DNA of 64,000 nt from Blautia wexlerae DSM 19850 (GTDB lineage: Bacteria; Bacillota; Clostridia; Lachnospirales; Lachnospiraceae): the NCBI RefSeq assembly GCF_025148125.1, contig NZ_CP102267.1, positions 4,164,501 to 4,228,500 of the forward strand, read 5' to 3'. The position numbers were made by a program, and so were the translations under genes. Under the pieces are notes generated by a model, which did no database searches, was not told where the DNA came from, and was given only the letters and a program-made list of their open reading frames with translations. Positions 8,883 to 17,257 of this stretch are shown here, one piece after another. Position 1 is the first letter of the stretch; the number at the start of each line of letters is the position of its first letter.

Positions 8883-8911
8883 TTGAGTCATTTCTTTCAT
8901 CATGTTATACT
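8883..8911 (+). promoter_or_regulatory. Promoter of the small toxin gene
   Basis: TTGAGT (8883-8888), 17-bp spacer, TATACT (8906-8911). The transcript would start near 8918, leaving a leader of about 70 bases. Confidence 0.6.
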
Positions 8912-8956
8912 GAACAAGTATAATTGAACAGACCCGGATGCGAAGTTTCGACCCCT

Positions 8957-8982
8957 GCCCTCCAGTTTCACGAAAGGAGGGT
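8957..8982 (+). promoter_or_regulatory. Hairpin sequestering the toxin ribosome site
   Basis: CCCTCC and GGAGGG pair around AGTTTCACGAAA. The right arm is the Shine-Dalgarno sequence of the toxin frame, so the hairpin should hold translation down, a common device in type I toxin mRNAs. Confidence 0.65.
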
Positions 8983-8990
8983 GATGCCAG

Positions 8991-9071
8991 ATGAATACAA
9001 TGGAAGTTCTTACTTTACTGTTAGTAATCTTTACGGCATTGACTTACATAGATCAACATAAAAAGAAATAA
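8991..9071 (+). CDS. Small hydrophobic peptide, holin-like type I toxin
   Basis: A 26-residue peptide reading MNTMEVLTLLLVIFTALTY then IDQHKKK. It has one hydrophobic helix and a basic tail, matching the pattern of the putative holin-like toxins of Firmicutes (short Met-x-x-x-Glu-x-Leu-x-Leu start, single membrane span, Lys-rich end). GGAGGG lies 10 bases before the ATG and is masked by a hairpin. A consensus promoter on the opposite strand just downstream would make an antisense RNA covering the 3' end. Together these point to a type I toxin-antitoxin system. It is too short for routine gene callers. Confidence 0.72.
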   Translation: MNTMEVLTLLLVIFTALTYIDQHKKK

Positions 9072-9158
9072 GCATCCCACCGCCCAAAGTTGGATGCTTA
9101 ATTTCTTTACTCATTAATTATACCGAGGGCAACCGGAACACGCTTCCGGTCATCTTCT
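9055..9158 (-). ncRNA. Predicted antitoxin antisense RNA
   Basis: The minus strand has TTGAAA (9188-9193), a 17-bp spacer and TATAAT (9165-9170), giving a start near 9158. The RNA would run into the toxin's 3' end and stop at the stem 9063-9107, which is followed on this strand by TTTCTTTTT. It overlaps the last codons and 3' untranslated region of the toxin. Ends are inferred. Confidence 0.65.
9063..9110. terminator. Terminator of the toxin gene and of its antisense RNA
   Basis: AAGAAATAAGCATCC pairs with GGATGCTTAATTTCTT. T-rich sequence follows on both strands, so it can end both transcripts. Confidence 0.8.
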
Positions 9159-9174
9159 AAGTAGATTATACAAT

Positions 9175-9206
9175 GGGGCACCTGATTTTTCAAGTGCCCT
9201 TTTTTA
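9175..9206 (+). terminator. Second plus-strand terminator beyond the toxin unit
   Basis: GGGCAC and GTGCCC form a stem around CTGATTTTTCAA, followed by TTTTTT. A weaker version is present at 8820-8852 in the first copy of the unit. It overlaps the promoter of the antisense RNA. Confidence 0.75.
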
Positions 9207-9224
9207 TAAAGTAAAGCAGACATT

Positions 9225-9335
9225 CGTTACTGTTCACACACCACTATCCCGAGACATACAAGCCAAAATTCCATTGCCGCAGGCAATCTGGAATGAATTT
9301 TGGCTACGTTACTGAGAACGGAGTGAACAGTAACG
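9225..9335. repeat. Nested palindromic element
   Basis: The outer arms CGTTACTGTTCAC and GTGAACAGTAACG are a perfect 13-bp inverted repeat. Inside them lies AGCCAAAATTCCATTGCC facing GGCAATCTGGAATGAATTTTGGCT. The outer decamer GTTACTGTTC/GAACAGTAAC recurs at 24656-24691. A further small stem GAACGCAG/CTGCGTTC follows at 9367-9394, just past the end of the GTPase gene. Confidence 0.75.
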
Positions 9336-9399
9336 ACATTCGCAATCCGCTTCGCTACTTGCTCATGAACGCAGTCACTTCGCGACCTGCGTTCAAATC

Positions 9400-10407
9400 T
9401 CAGATCTTCAGGTAAGACTTGATTTTCTCCTCCTGCAGTTCTTCCCCGATCACGATCAGAACCTCCTGCCCTACATGAAGCGGACGGATTGTAATTTCAT
9501 TCTTCGTAGCATTTAATTCAATCCACTGCCGTCTATCGCACTCTGCCCATGCAGATAGTCCAGAACCGTCTTCGCTGTCACTGTCTACTCTCATAAATCC
9601 CTTCATCCGGAACACACGCCCGCATTCAGGATCAGACAGAATCTTCTCAGCTGCTTCCCGAAGCTCCTTCTCAGTCATCTTCACATTCATAAAGTACAGA
9701 GAAGTAAAGGCATCCTCTGCCTCAAACTCCGGTTTCCTGTAGCTTGCCATCACATATCCACAGGATGCGATTCTGTCAAAGTCCTCTTTCGACATCTCAT
9801 CCCAATTCTTGTGGATAACATTAGCAGTATCCACACCATTCATTTCACAATGAAATCTCCTGCTGCAATGAACCTTCTCCAACGCCTGATTCACATGCTC
9901 AATCGTACCCTGGATTTCCTCGGGTGATGCGTCCTGGCTCTTACTCATCACAATGCATCCGGCATCTGCCACCTCAGAAGCCAGAATGAAATCCGCCTCC
10001 TCTGACAGATCACGCTCCAGCTTAGAATCCACGATTGCAATCACATTCCCAATCTGATACCAACGATTTAACGGCTCCTCATGAAGAATATCAAAGAACT
10101 CATCCACATCAAAAATCCCAGACGGCTCCACGATCACACGGTCATAACCGCACATACCCATAGCAATCAGTTTCGTCTTAAATCTCCTCCTATGGCAGTC
10201 CTTATCACACCCTCCTGAGATCATCTCCAGCTCACAATTCTCTCCCATCAGATCCTGAAGCAACATCATATCCACATTCACAGCCCCGTAATCATTCTCC
10301 AGAATCCCAATATTATTACCAGTATCCATCAGATACTGCGCATACTTCCTGATAAACGTCGTCTTCCCTGAACCAAGAAAACCAGTGATCAAATCTACCT
10401 TTACCAT
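9400..10407 (-). CDS. G3E GTPase, CobW/HypB/UreG family
   Basis: A 335-residue P-loop GTPase of the COG0523 type, associated with metal insertion or metal homeostasis. The P-loop GFLGSGKTTF is at residues 9-18, ILENDYGAVN lies near 38, and EPSGIFD near 112 fits the Walker B region. The family's usual metal-binding CxCC is replaced by GGCDKDC near residue 67, so metal coordination may differ. A C-terminal CobW-C-like half follows. It starts at a Met directly before VKVDLITG and has no obvious operon partner: an exporter operon ends upstream with a terminator. The substrate metalloprotein is unknown. Confidence 0.88.
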   Translation of the reverse strand: MVKVDLITGFLGSGKTTFIRKYAQYLMDTGNNIGILENDYGAVNVDMMLLQDLMGENCELEMISGGCDKDCHRRRFKTKLIAMGMCGYDRVIVEPSGIFDVDEFFDILHEEPLNRWYQIGNVIAIVDSKLERDLSEEADFILASEVADAGCIVMSKSQDASPEEIQGTIEHVNQALEKVHCSRRFHCEMNGVDTANVIHKNWDEMSKEDFDRIASCGYVMASYRKPEFEAEDAFTSLYFMNVKMTEKELREAAEKILSDPECGRVFRMKGFMRVDSDSEDGSGLSAWAECDRRQWIELNATKNEITIRPLHVGQEVLIVIGEELQEEKIKSYLKI

Positions 10408-10531
10408 CGTATATCTCTCCCTTGCTGCTGCATAATTTTTCTTTTTTATCCGTAAACCGGAACTTCATCATCTGTGATCCACATACCTGTACGATCATAA
10501 CATTATAACGCAGAAAACGCAACGCCCGCAA

Positions 10532-10580
10532 AGAAAGACCACAATTATTCATGTTCTGAAATAATTGCAGTCTTTCTGAT
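10532..10580 (-). terminator. Terminator of the ABC exporter operon
   Basis: On the minus strand AGAAAGACTGCAATTATT pairs with AATAATTGTGGTCTTTCT around TCAGAACATG. It lies a few bases after the last exporter gene and before the GTPase gene. Confidence 0.75.
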
Positions 10581-10586
10581 CGTTTC

Positions 10587-12470
10587 TTATGACAATTCCA
10601 GCTTACCGGTATAAAGCTGATAATAAGTTCCTTTTAACTTAATGAGATCTTCATGGTCGCCTCTTTCAATGATCTTTCCATGATCCAGTACAATGATGGC
10701 ATCACTGTTTCTGATAGTTGAAAGTCTGTGGGCGATTACAAATACAGTACGGCCTTTCATCAGGTTATCCATACCTTTCTGTACGATACTCTCTGTACGG
10801 GTATCAATACTTGAAGTTGCTTCATCCAGGATCAGTACAGGCGGATTGGCTACTGCTGCTCTTGCAATGGAGAGAAGCTGGCGCTGTCCCTGGGACAGTT
10901 CCTCACCGTCTCCGCTTAACATGGTATCGTAACCTTTTGGAAGCATTTTGATAAACTGGTCTGCATGAGCCAGTCTTGCAGCCTCGTATACTTCCTCATC
11001 TGTAGCATCCAGTTTACCATAGCGGATGTTTTCTTTAATAGTTCCTGTAAACAGGTGAGTATCCTGAAGTACGATTCCCAGAGAACGTCTCAGGTCGTCC
11101 TTCTTAATCTTGGTAATGTTGATTCCATCGTAACGGATCTTACCTTCCTGAATATCGTAGAAACGGTTGATCAGGTTTGTGATTGTTGTCTTTCCTGCAC
11201 CTGTGGAACCTACGAAAGCAAGTTTCTGTCCCGGCTTGGCGAAAAGACTGATGTCTTTCAAAATAACTTTGTCCGGGTTATATCCGAATGTAACGTCTTC
11301 AAAGCGGACATCTCCAGTCAGTTCTGTATAAGTAACGGAGCCATCTGCAGAATGTGGATGCTTCCATGCCCACATACCTGTTCTCTCTTTGCATTCTGTG
11401 ATATTGCCGTTGGCATCCTTTCTTGCATTAACAAGTTCTACGTAACCTTCATCCTCTTCCGGCTTCTCGTCAATGAGCCTGAAAATACGTTCTGCACCTG
11501 CAAGTGCCATAACGATGGCGTTGAACTGCTGTGCCACCTGCATGAATGGCTGGGTAAAGCTCTTGGTGAACTGTAAATAGGAAGCTATAACACCGAGGGT
11601 GATGCCGCCCACACCTGTTACAGAGAGAAGTCCCCCAAGTACTGCTGTCAGTACGAACTGCAGGTTACCGATGTTACCGATCACCGGTCCCATCATATTT
11701 CCGTATTTATTGGCATTTGCGGAGCTCTCGAAAAGTGCTTCATTGAGTTTATCGAATTCTTCTTTTGATTTATCTTCGTGGTTGAAAACTTTTACCACAC
11801 GCTGACCATTCATTCGTTCTTCCACGAAACCGGTCACATCTGCCAGAGATACCTGCTGACGGATGAAATATTTGCCACTGTTGGAACCAATCTTATTGGT
11901 AACCTTCAGCATGATAAAGATGATCACAACTGCCAGAATCGTAAGCAACGGACTTAACAGTAACATGGAAATAAAGGTAACCACGATCGTAAACAGTGCC
12001 ATCAGTGCCTGTGGGATCGCCTGACTGATCATCTGTCGCAGGGTATCTGTATCGTTAGTATAGAGGCTCATGACAGATCCGTTTGTATTCTGGTCGAAAT
12101 AGCGGATTGGAAGAGTCTGCATATGCTCGAACATATCATCACGGACACTTTTAAGCACACCCTGACCGATATAAACCATCATTCGGGTATAAATAAATGT
12201 GGCAATCACACCAAGTGCAAAAATACAGCCAAGGACTGCAAGTGCCTTATAGAGTTCTGCAAAGTTCGGATCTGTCTGTCCGATCAGCGGAATGATAAAG
12301 TCATCCAGCAGAAATTTCAGGGACAGGGATACTGCAATACTTGCTGCGGAACTGATAAAGATGCAGATAAATACGATGATAAACTGTATCTTATGGGTTC
12401 CTGTCATATATTTCAGAAGTCTTTTGGCAGTTTGGATGGTGTTCTGATCTAATTTTTTCTTCTTATTCAT
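10587..12470 (-). CDS. Heterodimeric ABC exporter, consensus ATPase half
   Basis: A 627-residue half-transporter with six membrane helices in the first about 330 residues and an ATPase domain at the end. The Walker A is GSTGAGKTT, Walker B with catalytic Glu is LILDEATSSID, and the switch His is in VIAHRLST; its signature is the variant LSQGQ. Its partner (the upstream gene) has the reverse pattern, so together they fit the BmrCD/LmrCD/TM287-288 type of heterodimer with one active and one degenerate site. I start at MNKKKKLDQ because it overlaps the upstream stop by eight bases and has GGAGGCGGAG before it. An insertion of about 40 residues rich in charged residues precedes the ATPase domain (VELVNARKDANGN region). 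Substrate probably drugs or lipids; not certain. Confidence 0.93.
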   Translation of the reverse strand: MNKKKKLDQNTIQTAKRLLKYMTGTHKIQFIIVFICIFISSAASIAVSLSLKFLLDDFIIPLIGQTDPNFAELYKALAVLGCIFALGVIATFIYTRMMVYIGQGVLKSVRDDMFEHMQTLPIRYFDQNTNGSVMSLYTNDTDTLRQMISQAIPQALMALFTIVVTFISMLLLSPLLTILAVVIIFIMLKVTNKIGSNSGKYFIRQQVSLADVTGFVEERMNGQRVVKVFNHEDKSKEEFDKLNEALFESSANANKYGNMMGPVIGNIGNLQFVLTAVLGGLLSVTGVGGITLGVIASYLQFTKSFTQPFMQVAQQFNAIVMALAGAERIFRLIDEKPEEDEGYVELVNARKDANGNITECKERTGMWAWKHPHSADGSVTYTELTGDVRFEDVTFGYNPDKVILKDISLFAKPGQKLAFVGSTGAGKTTITNLINRFYDIQEGKIRYDGINITKIKKDDLRRSLGIVLQDTHLFTGTIKENIRYGKLDATDEEVYEAARLAHADQFIKMLPKGYDTMLSGDGEELSQGQRQLLSIARAAVANPPVLILDEATSSIDTRTESIVQKGMDNLMKGRTVFVIAHRLSTIRNSDAIIVLDHGKIIERGDHEDLIKLKGTYYQLYTGKLELS

Positions 12471-14196
12471 CGTCTCCGCCTCCTTTGACCTGTGATTCAT
12501 ATACTTCTCTGTAAATATCATTTGTCTTCAGCAGTTCTTCTGAAGTACCCACACCTGCGATCTTACCGTCATCCAGTACGATGATCTGATCTGCATCTTC
12601 AATAGAAGAAACTCGCTGTGCGATAATAATCTTTGTTGTGTTCGGGATCTCCTCGCGGAAAGCCTTACGTATCAGGGCATCTGTTCTTGTATCTACTGCA
12701 CTGGTAGAGTCATCCAGGATCAGGATCTTCGGTTTCTTGAGAAGAGCCCTTGCAATACACAGACGCTGCTTCTGACCGCCGGATACGTTGTTACCGCCCT
12801 GAACGATCATTGTATCGTAGCCATCCGGGAACTCACTGACGAATCCATCTGCCTGGGCCAGCTTACAGACCCTCCGAACTTCTTCCTCACTGGCATGTTC
12901 ATCACCCCAGCGAATATTATCATAGATGCTTCCTGAGAACAGCACATTTTTTTGAAGTACCATGGAAACCTGGTCACGAAGTACTTCCAGATTGTAGTTG
13001 CGTACATCCACGCCTCCCACCTGGACATTACCCTTTGTGACATCATAGAGTCTGGGGATTAGCTGCACCAGGGTAGACTTTGCACTTCCGGTTCCGCCGA
13101 TGATACCTACTGTCTGACCGGATTTAATATGAAGATTCACATCCTTCAGGGAAAGATTTCCTCCCTCTCCTGCATAGCTGAAATCTACATGATTAAAGTC
13201 AATGGAACCATCTGCCACATTCCTTACTGCATCAGCTTTATCCTGCATCTCAGGAACTTCATCCAGAACCTCTACAATACGATCTGTAGATGCTTCTGCT
13301 ATCATAATCATAACAAACACGAAGGTTACCATGTTCAGGGACATGAGAATCTGAAGTGCGTAGACAATGATACTTGTCAGTTCACCGGTCTCCATGCCGC
13401 CGAGAACAATTCCTCTTCCACCGATTGCAACAATGATAATGATTACAGTATACATGGCAAACATCATAACCGGTGAGTTCCATGCAACGATTTTCTCTGC
13501 TTTGGTAAACAGATTATAAACATATCTGGAAATTCCATGGAATTTCTCAATCTCATAGTCCTCTCTTACGAAAGCCTTAACTACACGTGAGGCATTTACA
13601 TTCTCCTGAACGGAATTGTTCAGATTGTCATATTCATCAAATACCTTGATGAAATGTGGATGTGCCTTTTTCGCAATAAAGATCAGTGTACCGCCAAGAA
13701 CAGGAACAACTATCAGGAAAAGCATTGCGATCGGTTTGTTGATCGTCAGTGTCATGATCCATGACAGGATAATCATAAACGGTGCTCTGGCAAGAAGACG
13801 GATGCTCATCATATATGCCTGCTGTACGTTTGTGATATCAGTGGTCAGTCGTGTGACCAGACCTGAGGTTGAAAAGTGGTCGATATTTTTGAATGAAAAA
13901 TCCTGCACCTTATAAAAAATATCGTGTCGTAAATTCTTTGCATATCCTGCTGCTGCAACTGCTGCCATATTTCCGGCCTGTACGCCGAAGAACAGGGAAA
14001 GCATTGCCATTGCAACAAGGATGACTCCACGCTGGATGATATAGCCCATATCTCCGTTTGCAATACCTACGTCGATAATCTTCGCCATCTCCAGAGGAAT
14101 CAGAACTTCCATCAGTACTTCCAGGATTACAAGGATCGGAGCCAGTACAGACTGCTTCTTATATTCCCGGACTGAACGTAAAAGTTTCTTATTCAT
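12463..14196 (-). CDS. Heterodimeric ABC exporter, degenerate ATPase half
   Basis: A 577-residue half-transporter with six membrane helices and a C-terminal ATPase domain. Walker A reads GGTGSAKST, the signature is the canonical VSGGQ, but the catalytic Glu of Walker B is Asp (LILDDSTSAVD) and the switch His is Gln (IIAQRVSS). These are the substitutions expected of the degenerate site in heterodimeric exporters. The gene is the middle member of marR - this gene - second half-transporter; the following gene overlaps it by eight bases. Regulation should come from the MarR-type repressor encoded 36 bases upstream. Confidence 0.93.
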   Translation of the reverse strand: MNKKLLRSVREYKKQSVLAPILVILEVLMEVLIPLEMAKIIDVGIANGDMGYIIQRGVILVAMAMLSLFFGVQAGNMAAVAAAGYAKNLRHDIFYKVQDFSFKNIDHFSTSGLVTRLTTDITNVQQAYMMSIRLLARAPFMIILSWIMTLTINKPIAMLFLIVVPVLGGTLIFIAKKAHPHFIKVFDEYDNLNNSVQENVNASRVVKAFVREDYEIEKFHGISRYVYNLFTKAEKIVAWNSPVMMFAMYTVIIIIVAIGGRGIVLGGMETGELTSIIVYALQILMSLNMVTFVFVMIMIAEASTDRIVEVLDEVPEMQDKADAVRNVADGSIDFNHVDFSYAGEGGNLSLKDVNLHIKSGQTVGIIGGTGSAKSTLVQLIPRLYDVTKGNVQVGGVDVRNYNLEVLRDQVSMVLQKNVLFSGSIYDNIRWGDEHASEEEVRRVCKLAQADGFVSEFPDGYDTMIVQGGNNVSGGQKQRLCIARALLKKPKILILDDSTSAVDTRTDALIRKAFREEIPNTTKIIIAQRVSSIEDADQIIVLDDGKIAGVGTSEELLKTNDIYREVYESQVKGGGDDE

Positions 14197-14232
14197 CTTT
14201 GTCGATGTCCTCCTTATGTCTCGTTATTTCTG

Positions 14233-14700
14233 TTAAAAATCATTCCTGCTATCGCAGGATTTTTTCCGGTTTTCATACATCTGCCAGAGAACCTGTTTGC
14301 ACAGTTCCACATCCTCCTTCGGAATTCCCCGGAGCATTTTGACTTCGCCTTCTTCAATACTCTTTAAGATTGCAGGACGGATCTTCTCTGCTTTCTCTGT
14401 GGGAATGATCTGTTTCAGGCGTGCATCCTGTTTCGCACTCTCTCTGTAAATGTAACCGTTCTTCTCCATCAGCTTCAGGATTCCTGTCACTGTAGGCTTC
14501 CTGACCTGGAATTCCTCTTCAATATCTTTCTGATAGAGATCTCTGTGCATGGTTTCCAGAAGTATAAATTTCAGCACATGCTTCTGCATGGTCGTCAGAT
14601 CGTCATTCTCCATCACCTCTGCCGGATTATGCCGTTTCATTGTATGGGATAAAATATGTATCAGCCTGCCTACATGCATCTCATTCAGCTTCTGTTTCAT
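14233..14700 (-). CDS. MarR family regulator of the exporter operon
   Basis: Winged-helix regulator of about 155 residues. The DNA-binding part is visible in LYQKDIEEEFQVRKPTVTG followed by ILKLMEKNGYIYRE and the wing SAKQDARLKQIIPT. It is first in an operon with two ABC half-transporters, as usual for local repressors of drug exporters. The start is uncertain: the Met of MKQKLNEM has AGGAGG 20 bases upstream, which is long, while a Met 14 codons earlier has no ribosome site at all. The promoter just upstream carries a long palindrome, so autorepression is very likely. Confidence 0.87.
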   Translation of the reverse strand: MKQKLNEMHVGRLIHILSHTMKRHNPAEVMENDDLTTMQKHVLKFILLETMHRDLYQKDIEEEFQVRKPTVTGILKLMEKNGYIYRESAKQDARLKQIIPTEKAEKIRPAILKSIEEGEVKMLRGIPKEDVELCKQVLWQMYENRKKSCDSRNDF

Positions 14701-14751
14701 TTCCTCGTCTATCTCGCCGCACCTCCTAAAATCAGTACCCATACTATTGCA

Positions 14752-14807
14752 AAGCCATATAAATAGTTAGGTTGCTATCCATTAGTTGCCTAACTATTAT
14801 ATGGCTT
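14752..14807. promoter_or_regulatory. Palindromic operator for the MarR regulator
   Basis: AAGCCATATAAATAGTTAGG faces CCTAACTATTATATGGCTT, an 18-19 bp inverted repeat with one extra base in the left arm. The right arm contains the -10 box of the marR promoter, so a bound repressor would block RNA polymerase. Inducer release would then open both regulator and exporter genes. Confidence 0.85.
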
Positions 14808-14824
14808 TGGTTTTTTTATGTCAA
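14796..14824 (-). promoter_or_regulatory. Consensus promoter of the marR-exporter operon
   Basis: On the minus strand TTGACA (14819-14824), a 17-bp spacer and TATAAT (14796-14801): a perfect consensus. The start would be near 14789, inside the operator. Confidence 0.88.
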
Positions 14825-14914
14825 TACTTATTTTATGTTTCTATTTTTGTTCTATATATGATATAGTATTAACGTTGTCCAACCAATACCCGGCAACGGG
14901 AGGAGGTGATATTC

Positions 14915-15004
14915 TTGTCAGAAATTATTCTTTCTTTTCTTATCTCCTGTGCAGCAGGTATAATCTGCCACTATATCTGCAAATGGCTAGACGGAGATAA
15001 ATAG
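14915..15004 (+). CDS. 29-residue hydrophobic peptide, type I toxin-like
   Basis: The frame opens with TTG eight bases after GGGAGGAGGTGAT. It encodes a Ser-Glu start, a membrane span (IILSFLISCAAGIICHYI) and a charged end CKWLDGDK. The shape resembles small membrane toxins and related peptides of Firmicutes. GTTGTCC (14874-14880) upstream and GGACAAC (15005-15011) just after the stop are perfectly complementary, so the mRNA ends could pair and hold the ribosome site closed. A strong hairpin follows. I saw no clear antisense promoter, so the toxin label is tentative. Confidence 0.55.
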   Translation: MSEIILSFLISCAAGIICHYICKWLDGDK

Positions 15005-15051
15005 GACAACACTAGCCTGGTGGTTGCTTGTCCACTTTGTTAAAACAAGAA

Positions 15052-15090
15052 GAAAGCCCTGGGAGCTGCCACTCCCAGGGCTTTCATTCT
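15052..15090. terminator. Strong bidirectional terminator
   Basis: GAAAGCCCTGGGAG pairs with CTCCCAGGGCTTTC around CTGCCA. It ends the small peptide transcript on the plus strand. Confidence 0.8.
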
Positions 15091-15294
15091 TGTTATTCTT
15101 GTCAGATTAATTATTCTTTCTTCTGCCTATTGGCATTATATCATATGCATTTTAGGAAATCAATATTCTCCTTTTAAGCAACTCAAAAATTAAATTTGCA
15201 AGGACTCTCAGAATATGTTAGAATGATTTCACTAAATAAAGCATTAAAGGATTTTCAAAAATAAAGAGGTTTCACACAAAGGAGGATTTCTATT

Positions 15295-15897
15295 ATGTAT
15301 ATTACATGTCTTGACGTAGAGGGCGTACTGGTACCTGAGATCTGGATCGCATTTGCTGAAGCAAGCGGAATCCCGGAGCTGAAGAAAACCACACGTGATG
15401 AGCCGGACTATGATAAGCTGATGAACTGGAGGCTTGGTATTCTGAAGGAACATGGTCTCGGACTGAAAGAAATTCAGGATGTGATCGCAAAGATCGATCC
15501 GCTTCCGGGTGCAAAGGAATTCCTGGATGAACTTCGTTCTTTCTCTCAGGTAATTCTGATCAGCGATACTTTCACACAGTTTGCAGCACCGCTCATGGAG
15601 AAGCTTGGCAGACCTACCTTATTCTGCAACACTCTTGAAGTTGCAGACAACGGTGAGATCACAGGCTTTAAGATGAGAGTGGAACAATCCAAGTTAACTA
15701 CTGTAAAGGCTTTACAGTCTATCGGATTCGATACCATTGCAAGCGGTGATTCCTACAATGACCTGGGTATGATCCAGGCAAGCAAGGCTGGATTCCTGTT
15801 CCGCAGTACAGATAAGATCAAAGCAGATTATCCGGAGATCCCGGCATATGAAGAATATGATGAACTGCTGGCTGCTATTAAGAATGCAATGAAATAA
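15295..15897 (+). CDS. thrH: ThrH-type phosphoserine phosphatase / homoserine phosphotransferase
   Basis: A 200-residue HAD-family enzyme matching ThrH in length and motifs. Motif I is CLDVEGVLVPE with the nucleophile Asp; the second Asp of the usual DxDxT is Glu (DVEG), which is typical of ThrH. Motif II is the Ser of LISDTF, the motif III Lys is near VEQSKLT, and motif IV is ASGDSYNDLGM. The enzyme hydrolyses phosphoserine and can pass phosphate to homoserine, linking serine and threonine synthesis. AAAGGAGG stands 10 bases before the ATG. It is monocistronic with its own terminator. Confidence 0.92.
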   Translation: MYITCLDVEGVLVPEIWIAFAEASGIPELKKTTRDEPDYDKLMNWRLGILKEHGLGLKEIQDVIAKIDPLPGAKEFLDELRSFSQVILISDTFTQFAAPLMEKLGRPTLFCNTLEVADNGEITGFKMRVEQSKLTTVKALQSIGFDTIASGDSYNDLGMIQASKAGFLFRSTDKIKADYPEIPAYEEYDELLAAIKNAMK

Positions 15898-15982
15898 ATC
15901 AGCTTTATATCAAAATATTATTGCTATTTATATTTCACATCTGGAATGGGAAATTTCATTAATATAAATATCCACAAATAAT

Positions 15983-16034
15983 AAAATCTGCAGATAAGAT
16001 ATCCATTATATGATATCTCCTGCAGATTTTTTGT
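15983..16034 (+). terminator. Terminator of thrH
   Basis: AAATCTGCAG and AGATATC pair with GATATCT and CTGCAGATTT around CATTATAT, followed by TTTTTTG. Confidence 0.8.
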
Positions 16035-16111
16035 AATTTAACCTCATAAAGCAGTTCCTGTCCAATATTCCAATTACCAAAAAACATATAAAAGAACAGC
16101 TGCTTTATTTT

Positions 16112-17131
16112 TTATTCCGTCACATACGCCTTCACAAGCTCATACGTATTCTTCACTCCATCCATATGAGATCTCTCATAATTATGTGAAGCATAAACCC
16201 CAGGTCCGATCAGGCCATGTCTGATGTCATATCCTGCGCGGAGAGTTGCCTCCACATCAGATCCATAATGCGGATAAACATCGATCGCGAAATCCAGACC
16301 ATGTGCTTTCGCTGTATTGACCAGTGCAGTGATCAGATTATAATTGTACGGACCGCCGGAATCTTTGGCGCAGATGGATACCATACGCTCTGTACATCCA
16401 AGATCAGCACCCACACATCCCATATCTACAGAAATCATTTCCGCTGTATCTGCCGGTACATAGCTTCCGCCATGTCCAACTTCTTCATATACTGTGAAAA
16501 GCAATGATACCTTACGATGCAGTGTAATCCCTTCGTCTTTCACTGCCTTCGCCAGTCCCAGCAGGATTGCTGCAGAAAGCTTATCATCTAGAAAACGGCT
16601 CTTGATATATCCACTCTCTGTGATCACAGTCCGCGGATCCATAGCAATGATATCTCCTACCTGGATTCCCAGTGCATCAATATCCTCTTTGTTTTCTACA
16701 TTCTCATCCAGCAGGATCTCCATATTCTCTTCTGTCTGTTCCACTTTCTCATCTGCCACGTGCGCAGATGGTTCTGTATTCAGCACAACCCCTGTATAAA
16801 CCCTGCCGTCTCTCGTATGAACAGTACAGTTCTCACCATCAGCAGTTCTCCACTGATGTCCGCCCAGAGTTGTAGGACGGAGGCGTCCGTTATCTTTTAT
16901 GGAGCGTACCATTGCACCAAGAGTATCAATATGAGATGCCAGGACCAGCGGATTTCCCTCTCCTCCGATCGTCACGAGCACATTTCCCTTATTGGAAAGC
17001 TCCGGCTCATATCCCATTTCTTTCAGTGTTTCCATCAGATACTCTGCCGCCTTTTCCGTATAGCTGGACGGGCTTGGGATTGCAGTTAATTTCTTTAACT
17101 GTTCCCCGATAAACTCAAGATTTTTTTCCAT
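16112..17131 (-). CDS. M42 family metallopeptidase
   Basis: A 339-residue zinc/cobalt aminopeptidase of the M42 (TET-like, also annotated FrvX or glutamyl aminopeptidase) family. Metal-ligand and catalytic motifs are visible: ASHIDTLG near residue 67, the bridging Asp in FLDDKLSAA near 180, VYEEVGHGG near 212 (catalytic and metal Glu), VDMG near 235 and the final metal His in SHNYERSH near 318. It would trim peptides in the cytosol, fitting the Opp peptide importer a few kilobases away, although the genes are not in one operon. Confidence 0.92.
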   Translation of the reverse strand: MEKNLEFIGEQLKKLTAIPSPSSYTEKAAEYLMETLKEMGYEPELSNKGNVLVTIGGEGNPLVLASHIDTLGAMVRSIKDNGRLRPTTLGGHQWRTADGENCTVHTRDGRVYTGVVLNTEPSAHVADEKVEQTEENMEILLDENVENKEDIDALGIQVGDIIAMDPRTVITESGYIKSRFLDDKLSAAILLGLAKAVKDEGITLHRKVSLLFTVYEEVGHGGSYVPADTAEMISVDMGCVGADLGCTERMVSICAKDSGGPYNYNLITALVNTAKAHGLDFAIDVYPHYGSDVEATLRAGYDIRHGLIGPGVYASHNYERSHMDGVKNTYELVKAYVTE

Positions 17132-17257
17132 ATTTTTTTCCTCTCATCATTTCATACTTGATTAAGCGGATAAAATCATCCGCTCCGCTATTTGCTCATA
17201 ACCGAATAACTGCTTCGCAGTTTGATTTGATTATATCACGGCAGAAAGAAAGCGCCC

